In this document: positions 10,101 to 18,000 of the stretch, one piece after another
Layout of the letters: each line of letters opens with the position of its first letter
Position numbering within the stretch: the first letter of the stretch is position 1
Origin: Rebecca billardiae RCC1528
Lineage: Eukaryota; Haptophyta
Assembly: GCA_965240325.2 (NCBI GenBank)
Contig: OZ251226.1
Location: 434,001 to 498,000 of the forward strand
DNA: 64,000 nt
Reading direction: 5' to 3'
Notes under the pieces: model-generated
What the model was told of the DNA's origin: nothing
Seen by the model: only the letters and a program-made list of their open reading frames with translations
Databases searched by the model: none
Translations under genes and position numbers: made by a program

Positions 10101-10376
10101 GGCGACGCGCGCAAGCAGCAGGCGGCCGAGGCGGGCGCGCTTGGCGCGGTGGTGGGCGCGATGGGCGCACACACGGCGCACGCGGGCGTGCAGGAGCAGG
10201 CGTGCATGGCGCTCGTCAACATCTGTGATGGCGGCGATGCGGCTGGCCTCGCGCGCTCGCAGCAGGCGGCGAACGCAGGCGCGCGTGCAATGCTCGTCGC
10301 TGCGCAGGAGGCACACCGCACCTCCGCACTGATCCAGGACCTGTCAGACAGGATGCTGAAGAACCTGAAGCATTAA
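4191..10376 (+). CDS. EDR1-type domain, protein kinase and ARM-repeat fusion
   Basis: The protein has 2061 residues in one exon, from the first ATG of the frame. Residues about 105-245 form an EDR1/CTR1/ARMC3-type transglutaminase-like domain. Its Cys-His-Asp residues are visible as C187 (HGVCRHRALLFK), H221 (HAWNVV) and D236 (HIVDVMH). Residues about 303-545 form a TKL-like Ser/Thr kinase: GSGGFGRVY at 308, ATP-binding K329 (VAVK), catalytic D424 and metal-binding D443. The catalytic loop reads HYDVKPAN rather than HRDxKxxN, and DFG reads DVG. APE is kept, so activity is plausible for a non-RD kinase. From residue 632, 29 tandem 48-residue ARM-like repeats and a degenerate thirtieth fill the C-terminus. 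Plant EDR1 and CTR1 pair this domain with a kinase, and ARMC3 pairs it with ARM repeats. The role is probably in signalling, with no known substrate. Confidence 0.88.
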   Translation: MSPASLVGEEVVIIGSGARARVSECIGDGRLVLAPGSTIRDVRPDRVLALPLAPSSARYFNEHNLDFDTRVGDGFVDPGIWMSSDAALPAPEDLARRHAGSPGGCEVLVVDTRIDAALRDHIEVARSRLQPITDKRDRIKVLGAHVSELLGGFAGNLVEECKHDIYALVQAKGSILVPLGEISHGVCRHRALLFKVLCDAVGIECALVRGDFAGNRSAGRHAWNVVHVYGSAHIVDVMHRPGEIYRRDDEEKCARYHRFAERGAGGAAQHHGAGLNSLPAPAPRPEWYVRPAEVEIERGADGGEVLLGSGGFGRVYAARLGGAQPVAVKRLNAAGSQARSEFEREVAMLHQLRHAHIVSFYGACDVQENLMIITERMRGGSLSDALAIEPTRVAWAAVGQRIALHVALALHYLHTLEPPVVHYDVKPANVLLTEDYGLAKLADVGLARTKSHSRVTVPGFTLAFAAPEVLLGRHASEKADIFSAGVLVEVLLTQQQPNGRARARLPAGTPVAVRRLQERCLREEPVLRPSASELVVALEGAAHAADAAERALGGAAAVRAAPHMAAQPSLHEPPVAVAGPAAAAVLGSAALAAMGWAELCAAIHTATSDPATAECAVRVAATRTRSETEARQHAAEAGALGAVVGAMRAHTANAGVQEQACRALANICAGTDTAVDAREQQAAEAGALGAVVGAMRAHTAHAGVLEQACRALVNICAGTDSSGLTREQQAAEAGALGAVVGAMGAHTAHAGVQQYGCWTLVNICAGTDAAGYARKQQAAEAGALGAVVGAMGTHMARAGVQEQACAALRNICDGGDAAGLVRKQQAAEAGALGAVVGAMGAHTAHTGVQQYGCWALRNICWGGDAAGDARKQQAAEAGALGAVVGAMGAHTAHAGVQEQACAALRNICDGGDAAGLARKQQAAEAGALGAVVGAMGTHTAHAGVQQYGCWTLVNICAGTDAAGYARKQQAAESGALGAVVGALGTHMARAVVQEQACAALRNICDGGDAAGLVRKQQAAEAGALGAVVGAMGAHTAHTGVQQNGCWALRNICWGGDAAGDARKQQAAEAGTLGAVLSAMGAHTAHAGVQEQACAALRNICDGGDAAGLARKQQAAEAGALGAVVGAMGAHTAHAGVQQYGCWTLVNICAGTDAAGLARKQQAAEVGVLGAVVGAMGAHTAHAGVQQYGCWTLVNICAGTDAAGYARKQQVAEAGALGAVVGAMGTHMARAGVQEQACAALRNICDGGDAAGLARKQQAAEAGALGAVVGALGAHTAHAGVQQYGCWTLVNICAGTDAAGYAHKQQAAEAGALGAVVGAMDAHTAHTGVQQYGCWALRNICFGGDAAGETRKQQAAEAGALGAVVGALGAHTAHAGVQEQACAALRNICDGGDAAGLARKQQAAKVGVLGAVVGAMGAHTAHAGVQQYGCWTLVNICAGTDAAGYAHKQQAAEAGALGAVVGAMGTHMARAGVQEQACAALRNICDGGDAAGLARKQQAAKVGVLGAVMGAMGAHTAHAGVQQYGCWTLVNICAGTDAAGYAHKQQAAEAGALGAVVGAMCAHTAHTGVQQYGCWALRNICFGGDAAGDARKQQAAEAGALGAVVGALGAHTAHAGVQEQACAALRNICDGGDAAGLARKQQAAKVGVLGAVVGAMGAHTAHTGVQQYGCWALRNICWGGDAAGETRKQQAAEAGALGAVVGALGAHTAHAGVQEQACAALRNICDGGDAAGLARKQQAAEAGALGAVVGAMGAHTAHTGVQQYGCWVLRNICWGGDAAGDARKQQAAEAGALGAVVGAMGAHTAHAGVQQYGCWTLVNICAGTDAAGYAHKQQAAEAGALGAVVGAMCAYTAHTGVQQYGCWALRNICLGGDAAGDARKQQAAEAGALGAVVSAMGAHTAHTGVQEQACAALRNICDGGDAAGLARKQQAAEAGALGAVVGAMGAHTAHTGVQQYGCWVLRNICWGGDAAGDARKQQAAEAGALGAVVGAMGAHTAHAGVQEQACMALVNICDGGDAAGLARSQQAANAGARAMLVAAQEAHRTSALIQDLSDRMLKNLKH
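6084..10259 (+). repeat. 29 coding tandem repeats of 144 bp
   Basis: The array is exactly 29 units of 144 bp (48 codons) with no frame change. Three module types recur. D has EQACAALRNICDGGDAAGLA, A has QYGCWTLVNICAGTDAAGYA, and W has QYGCWALRNIC(W/F/L)GGDAAGDA. Units 3-6 and 7-10 both read A-D-W-D. Units 12-16 and 17-21 both read A-D-A-W-D, a 720-bp period. Units 1 and 2 at the 5' edge are the most divergent, and the last full unit is a hybrid. Nearly identical DNA across units points to recent unequal exchange or gene conversion. Assembly or read mapping here could be unreliable. Confidence 0.95.
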
Positions 10377-11064
10377 GCCAGCATATGGCCAAACGTGATG
10401 CCTCGGTACGTAACTTGACTACTACTATACTCTGCGCATACTCGACTGCGCATCATCCAGGTGCCAACTGTCGTCCCGCGGCGCGAAGCGTGTCCGCACT
10501 GGGACTCCCACTCATTTCCGCATGGGGCCGGTACGCTAGACACAGTCATCGAGCCCGCTACTCTCGCTGCTCGTCTGTAGCCCGGCCCGTCGTCTCATGT
10601 GATACCGTGGACTCGGTATATGCTGCCGCTGTGCGCACAAATCGCAGGACCCGGTGGGCTGGATGCGCTCGTCTGCCATTCAGCTGTGACGGGTAGGAAC
10701 TGCCAGCGATGGGCGCATGCAGCGCGTGCTCCAGCCTCAAGGCGGGCGAGACCACGACCTGCTACGCGGGCTCGCGGGCGCATGGATTGTCAAGCTCGCA
10801 CACGTGATGACGCACTCTCTCTACTGTACACGTGCTCGCTCTTGAAGGAGCACAAGGGCAACTGTCGAGGGAGGCCACGCTGCGGTCGCCATCGCTTTGC
10901 CGCCTTGTCGACTTCACGTCCAGTGACGTCCACCCTCGCCAGTCGGCCTGAGTGGCAGCCGGTGCGACTGTGTGTGCGCCGACTTGCTCGCGTGAGCCGC
11001 GGCTGCCAGGCAACTCTCGGCGGATTGTCGAGCGGGCATCATAGCTCGCGCGATCGGACGCCGC
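10377..11064. other. Intergenic, no gene seen
   Basis: There is no ORF with recognisable protein character on either strand. It contains the 3' flank of the kinase/ARM gene and the promoter of the phosphoglycerate-mutase-like gene. Confidence 0.6.
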
Positions 11065-11788
11065 ATGCCGCGCCTCTACTTCGTGCGCCACGGGGAGGCG
11101 CTGCACAACCCGTTCATCGTGCGCGGCAAGAGGGACAATGACGAGGCCGTGCTGCGCGAGGGCAGGTCGATCCTCAACCCGAGGTAGGGCGGGTGGAGCT
11201 GCGCGCGCGCGCGCCGTGTGGGACGGTGCACTTGCACGGCGCTCACGCCCGCGTCCCCGCCCTCGCGCCGCGCGCAGCCTGACGGAGGTGGGGCAGGAGC
11301 AGGCGCGCGCGCTCGCGCGCAAGCTGGAGGCGGATGGCATGCATTTTGACCTGCTCGTCACGACGCCTCTCGCGCGGACGATTGAGACGTCGCACATGGC
11401 GTTTGGCAAGTGCTGTGACAAGTTCGTGCTCACGCCGGAAGCCACGGAGACGGCGGAGGAGCGGCTGGGCGGGCCGCAGCGCGGTTGGAGCGTGTCGGAG
11501 ACGCGCGCCAAATACCCGTTCCTGGAGAGTTGGGATCTGTCTGCCATCAAGGAGGGGAGCAACTGGGTGCTCGGGGACGAGTCCGTGCTGGGCGGCGCGG
11601 GCTGGTTCAACCCGACGCCGATCGGCGAGCGCCTCGGCCCGCTGAAGGCGTGGCTCCAGGCGCTGCCGCACGACAGGGTCGTCGTGGTCGGCCACTCGGG
11701 CGTCTTTGACAAGCTGCTTGGGCTGCAGATGGGGAACTGCGAGCTGGTCGAGCACGCGTTTGACACAGCAGAGGGCACGGCTGGATGA
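11065..11788 (+). CDS. Phosphoglycerate mutase family (histidine phosphatase) protein
   Basis: Two exons, 11065-11183 and 11278-11788, give 209 residues. The 94-nt intron starts GTAGGG and ends GCGCAG. Splicing restores NPSLTEVGQEQA, the usual second motif of the family. Exon 1 carries the catalytic RHGE motif (LYFVRHGEALHN), with His as the phospho-acceptor. Later family motifs are TTPLARTIETS and VVVVGHSGVFDKLLG, which supplies the second catalytic His. Family members include phosphoglycerate mutases and many small-molecule or protein phosphatases. The substrate cannot be read from the sequence. The size matches single-domain eukaryotic members. Confidence 0.88.
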
Positions 11789-12097
11789 CGCGCTCACGGC
11801 GTGCTCGGGCACAGCCTACTGCCGCCTCGTCGCCCGCCAGCGCTGCACCGTCTGGTCAGCCACCTAGCCCGCCCGCTGTCACGGGTCACGGGGGCATGCC
11901 GACGAGCGTCGGCATTTCGTTGATGCTGGATTCAGCCTCGCCCGGGTATCTTCGATAACGAACTACCGCCGGGTGAGCGGGTTTGTTACAAGGTCGACAC
12001 AGCCTGTACGCACGGGACTGTACTACGGCCGGCATCGCGCTCATCTCCCCGCCCGTGGCCAAAGCGTGCGTAGTCGGCGCGACGTGGGCCGCGGGCG
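11789..12097. other. Short intergenic gap, nothing recognised
   Basis: About 300 bp of AT-richer sequence lies between two co-directional genes. No repeat or small gene was seen. Confidence 0.55.
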
Positions 12098-15000
12098 ATG
12101 AGCTTCGGCGGCGGGCACCTGCCGCAGCAGGCCAACTTGGCCGCGCTCTTACAGCACGAGACGGAGGTGACGATCGAGCGCAAGCTCGTGCACATCCTCA
12201 CGCTGCCGATCGCGCAGTGGACTGACGTGCAGCGTCGCTTTGCGCTCGCGGTCGTGCGCTCGCTCCCGTGCGACTTGTTCGCCGCGCTCGACGACCGGGC
12301 GATGGAAGCGTTCATCCTGCCGCACCTGCGCGTGCGCGCATTCCACGCCGAGCCGTCGCCCGCGGGCCAGCACGCCCCAACGCTCTCGGCCGCACGCGAG
12401 CTTCCTGGCGCCGAGGCGGAGGCGGCCGCCGTCGACGACGGCTCCGCTGAGCAGCTGCGTGCAGAGGAAGAGCCGCTGCCAGTCGAGGACTCGGGCGCGA
12501 TCGTGCTCCCGGGCGAGCCGCCCGCGGCCGTCTACGTCGTGCTCAACGGCGAGGTCACGCTCGACGAGCCGAAGATCTCGCACGCTGGCTTGTCGCTGGG
12601 CGGCGCGGCCGAGCCGGCTGGCGGTACGGTCGGGTCTGTGGGCGCGCTGCTCGCGACGAGGCGCTTGAAGCGCTGGTCGCAGCAGTCCCGGCGGTCGTCG
12701 CAGACCTCCGCTGGCCCCGAGAAGCCGCAGCGTCCCGCGCCGCCGGGCGCCGCCGAGCAGGCGCTGCCGCCGGACATTCGGCGCGTGCGGCTGCGCGCAG
12801 GCGGCTCGTTTGGCGTGTTCGAGCTGAGCACGTACGAGAACGCGAGCAGCTGCTACGCGTACGTGGAGCCGCAGCCGGGCGCGAGCGGCACGGCCGCCCA
12901 GCCCGCGGCGCCGCCGAGCCAGCCCCGCGCCGCGCCGCGCGCGGCGGTCCTCGAGCTGCCCGCGGCTGCGTTCCGGGCGTCGCCTCTGTTCGCGCTCGTC
13001 TCGGCGCGGATGCGCGAGACGGTGGCGCTGCTCAAGTCGACGGACTTCTTCGGCAGCTGGGACGAGCGCGGGCTCGCGCGGCTGCACTTCGTGATGCACC
13101 GCCGGCTGCTGCAGCCGGGCGAGCTCGCCTTCTCGCAGGGCGACGAGGCCAACGAGTGCTTCGTCATCTGCAAGGGCGCGTGCGCCGTGCTCGTGCGCGC
13201 GTCCAAGTCGGCGTCGCGCCAGGCGGCGCGGCAGCGCGCGGCGAGCCGGGCGCACGCGCGCTCGGACGCCGGCTGCTTCCACAGCACGCACTGGACGCCC
13301 CCGCCCGCGGACGAGGAGGAGGACGACGACACGTTCAGGCGGAGCGGCGACTCTCGTCGGAGCGAGGGCGGGCGCTGGCGCCGCTGGGCGTCGGGCTCAC
13401 TCGACGAGCCGCCGGCGCAGCCGTCCGCGGCCGAGGCGCCCACGCCCCCGGACTCGCCGCGGCTCACCGGCTCGGCCGAGGCGGCGTGGGAGCAGGAGGA
13501 GATCGAGGAGGCGCTCAAGACGGAGTTTGACGTCGCGGAGACGGTGAGCGCCCGCTGCGGAGGGCGCCGGGCGGCTGGCGCGCTGCGCTGGCCCCGCGCG
13601 CGCGCCGCCGGCCCGCGCGCCCACGGCTGCGACTGCTGGGCCTGCCGGCCGGCTGGGTCGCCCTGTGCGGTGCTCGCGCGCGCTCGCCGCGCGCGCCGGC
13701 GGGCCGCTCTCACGCGCGACCTGCGCCCCCGCCGCGGCGCGCGCCAGGCGCGCAAGCTGGCCATTCTCGCCGCGCTGGGCGAGCTCAAGCGCAGCCGGCA
13801 CGCCCGGATGATGAGCGCGGCCACAGCCAGCTTCCGGATCCGGCAGCGGGACGGGCGCAGAAAGAGCCTCGGCGTGCTCAAGCTCGGCGCCGAGGGCGCC
13901 GAGGGCGCCGACGGCTCGGACCAGCCGGCCCCGGGCCAGCCGGCCAGCCCTGCCCGCTGGCTGCGGAAGCTGTCCCTGCTGCCCGAGGACGGCCGGGCCG
14001 CCCCTGGCACCGGCGCCCCGGAGCAGCGGCAGCAGCTGCCGGAGCAGCCGCCGCAGCCGCAGCGTCCCGCGCGCGCGGACGGGGCCGCCAGGAGCGGCGC
14101 CGGCGACTCGGCGGAGTGGAGCTCCGCGGGTGGCGACGGTGGCGCTGAAGGGGCGCGCGAGCAGCGCGAAGCAGGCGGCGCCGCGCCAGGGCGCACGTCA
14201 CAACCCGCCTCGCCCGCGCCGCCGGACGCCACGCCCGCGAGCGCGCCGCGAGCTGCGAGCCCCGCGCCGCCGCAGCCGTCGCAGCTGTCGTCGGCGGCGC
14301 CCTCGTCGGAGCCGCCGATTGCACCGGCGGCGGCGGCGGCACTCCCCGAGCCTCCGCCGCCGCCGCTGACCATGTCCCTGGACACGGACCTCGCCTCCAC
14401 CTCCGCCAGGCTCGAGATGGACATTCTCGTCCGAGCGAGGCTGCCCGATGGGATGCGCGCCCCGCTGGCGGCGGTGCAGGCCGACGGCTCGCCTCGCGCA
14501 CGGCCGGGGGCAGCGGCTGCAGGGGCGACACCGGGCGGCGAGCCTCCGGCCGCGCGCGCGGCGGCGGGGGCTGCCGCCGCACCGGCAGACGAGCCCGCGC
14601 CCGCGCAGGCAGCCACGGCGGACGCCGCCGCGCCGGCCGACGCGTCACCTCGCGCACGGCCAGAGGCGGTGCTGCACGCCTCAGCACCAGGCAGCGCGCC
14701 CGCGCCGGCGGGAGTGGCAGGCGCCGCCGCGCCGGGCGGCGAGCTCGCGGTGGCGCAGGCGGTGGCGGAGGACGCAGCCGCACCGGCCGACGCCTCAGCC
14801 CGCGCACAGCCGGGCGCAGAGGATGCAGCCGCACCGGGCGGCAAGCCCGCGCCCGCGCCCGCGCCGGCGGAGGCAGCGGACGCCGCCTCACCGGCGGCCG
14901 CGGCTGCGGAGAGCGGCGGCGGAGGCAGCCCCCGCCATCTCAGCGCCGGCGCGCCGAGCGCCGCCGCCGCCGCCGCCGCCGCCTCCAGCGAGCCAACCAG

Positions 15001-18000
15001 CCGAGCGGAGAGCCAGGGCGGTGCTGCATACACCGAAGCAGCGGACGGCCCGCGAGCAGCCACCGCGGACGCAAGTGCCGGCGTGCGCTCGGCAGCGAGC
15101 GCCCGCGGGCCCGCGGCCGGCCCATCGCCGAGCGGCGCGGCGGCGCGCGGCGGCGCGCATCGCCGGACCAGCGTGGGTGGGCTCGGCCGCCCCAGCCCGC
15201 ACCGCCGGCCGTCGCTCAGCCCCGGCTGCGGCTCGTCGTCGCTCGTGCCGGCCTCGCCGCAGCGCGCGAGCGTCCGCCGCCCGTCTCTGGCGTCCGCCTC
15301 CGCCTCGCCGCAGCTCGCGGCCGGCCAGCCGCTCGCTCGGCTGTGCCGCCAGGCCTCGGCGAGCTCGATCGGCTCAGGGTCCGAGTGCGCCGCCGCCGCC
15401 GCCGCCGCGGAGGGCGCGGGCGGCGCGGAGGGCGCGTCGGCCATCCTGCACGAGCTGGAGAGCGCCCTGGCCGCGGAGGAGAGCCGCGCGCTCAGCCGCC
15501 GCCCCTCGCGCGACGAGGGCGGCACGACCAGCTTCTCGTTGCGCCGCCGGCCGTCGGTGCCGGAGGAGTCACTCGGGACTCTGCTGCGGCGGCAGCCGTC
15601 GCTCCCGGCGCACCCGAGCGGCGGCGGCCCGGCCCCGCTCGGGCTGCGGCGGCAGTCGTCGATTCCGGCGCAGGGCGGCGGCCCCGTCGTCGCGCTGCGC
15701 CGCCAGACCTCCATCCCGGCCGCGGTGCCGGCCGCTGCCTCGGCGGCGCTCGCGCCGGGGTGCGCCGGCGCGGGCGGCGCGAGCTGGCGCGGAGGCGGCA
15801 GCCGCGGCACTGCCGCGGGCGCTGAGGGCGGCTCGGTGCAGCAGCGCGACGGCGGCATGGCGGCGTTCGAGCCCGCGCAGCCGGGGCTCTCCACCCCACC
15901 GTCGCGCCCCGGCACCGTCGGCCAGCCCGCGCGCCCCGGCAGCGTCGGCCGGCCGTGGTGGGCGGCGCGGCTGAGCCTGAGGCAACTGCTGGAGGCCGAG
16001 CGCGCGGGCGCGGCGCTCGGCGGCGCGGGCGCGGCCGAGGAGGAGGCCGGCGCCGACGAGCTGGGCGGCGGCGGCGTGGTTGCGGGCGTGGGGCTGGCGG
16101 AGGACGTCGCGCTCGCGCAGCGCATGGCGCCGGCGCCCGGCGCGCCCGCGGCCGCGCCGGGTGTGCTCGGCGCCGCCCCGTCGCGCGCGCCGCCGTCCGC
16201 GCCGCCCAGCGCGACGCTGCGCGTGGCGCGCGCGATGCGCGCCGCGGCGCGCGCGGCGACGTGGTTCGGCCGCGACGGCGAGCCGGCGCTCCCGCGCGGC
16301 AGCGCCGTCGGCCCGAAGGGCGGCGTCACCGGCATCGCCGCCGCGGCCAGCGCCGTCGCTTCCTCCGGCCGGCAGGTGGCCACGCTGCTGCCGGGCGCGC
16401 TGGTGGGAGAGATTGCGATGCTCTTCCGAGGCGAGCGGCGCAACGCGAGCATCCGCGCGCTCGAGCGCACCGAGGTGCTGGCGCTCTCGCGCGCGGACTT
16501 CAACGACCTCGAGCCGAGCAGCCTGGAGCTCATCCGCGCGGAGGCGCTGTGGCGGCTCGCGTGCTCCAAGCCGGCGGGGCAGCGCTCGGCCGCCGAGCTC
16601 GGGACGCTGAGCGCGCGCGTCGCCGCCCTTCCCTTCTTCGCAGCGCTGCACCCGGCGGCGTGCCTGGCGCTGTGCCAGGCGATGCACTACCGCAGGGTCG
16701 CCGCGGACGCGATCGTGATGCGCGAGGGCACGCCGCCCAGCTCGATGCTCGTCGTCGTCTCCGGGCAGTGCGCCGTCGCGCGCGACACGGCGAGCGCGAA
16801 CCGGCGCGCGCGCGCGGCGGGCGTGCGCAGCGCGCAGCTGGAGGAGGTGGCGGCCGAGCCCTCGGATGCGGCCGCGCGCGAGCCCGCGCGCGCCGAGCCG
16901 GCCGGCGCGGAGGACACGCACCTCAACCCGTGGACGGGCACCGCGGCGCGCGAGGCGTGGCGCCGCCGCTCCGCCGTCCCGGCGCTCCTCGACCTCGACG
17001 CGCACTTGGCGGCGCGCGCGCGGCGCACGCAGAGCGTGCGCTACGCGCCGCCGGCCGCGCTCGCAAAGTTGATCGGGCAGCGACCCATCTCGCAGCTGTG
17101 GCAGCAGCCGCACGCGGCGCACGCGGCGGCGGCGGGCGCGCACGCGCAGCCGCACGCGCCCGCGCGGCGCCACCGCCGCGCCTCGCAAGGCTTGACGGCG
17201 CAGCGCGCGCGCAAGCTCGCCGCAGCGAGCGGCGGCGCCGGCGGCGGCGCCGGCGGCGCCGACGGCGGCGCGGACGAGCCGGGAGGCCGCGCCGCCGGCG
17301 CCGCCGAGGCCGAGGGCGAGCTCAGCCGCTCGCTCGGCGGCGTCGAGTCCAGCGCGCTGATGGCGTCGCCGGGGCGCGGCGCGGAGGAGGCGACGCGCGC
17401 GCGCCGCCCAGGCTCCGGCGCGCACTCCGCGGCGGGCTCGGCGGGCGGCGGCGACGGCGAGCCAAGCGCAGAGGAGCGCGCGGCGATGGCCGCGACTGAG
17501 CTCGAGGGTGCGATCGCGGGCGGCATGACGCACGCGCTGAGGGAGGAGGAGGGCGGCGGCGCGGACACGGTCGCGCTGCCGGGCGACGCGCTGGGCGAGC
17601 TCTCGCTGCTCCTCCGCGTGCCGCACGACTGCACCGCGCTCGCCACCGAGACAGCCGAGCTATTTGAAATCCCGGCCGAGGCATACGAGGCGGTGCTGAG
17701 GCGCGCGCACCGGCGCGAGCTTGGCGCGCTGCTGGGGCTGCTGGGGCAGAGGGTGGTGCCGCTGAGCCACGTGCCGAGGGCAGAGATCGCGGTGTCGCTG
17801 CCGCTGTTTGGCGGCACGAGCGGCGGCGTCGGCGGCGCGGCCGCGCACGACGCGCACGGCCGCGAGCTCGCGCGCGCGGCCGGCCTCACTGCGGTCGCGC
17901 AGCTCACGGCGGTGGCGTCCGGCGCGGCGGCGGGCGGCGGCGGCGGCGGCGGCGGGCTCGAGCTCGCGCGCCGCACGACGTGCTCGGCGGGCCAGCTCGT

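Noticed and set aside
6084-10259. Noncoding satellite or CRISPR-like array
   Set aside because: The 144-bp units keep one reading frame for 29 copies and encode ARM-like helices; there are no spacer sequences between repeats.
5547-10316. 1589-codon minus-strand ORF across the ARM array
   Set aside because: It is the mirror of a 144-bp repeat that happens to lack stops in several frames; its translation is a monotonous Arg/His/Leu repeat without protein logic.
12853-16569. 1238-codon minus-strand ORF
   Set aside because: It lies opposite the CNBD gene in very GC-rich DNA; translation is low-complexity Ser/Ala/Pro with no domain, while the plus strand has CNBD motifs.
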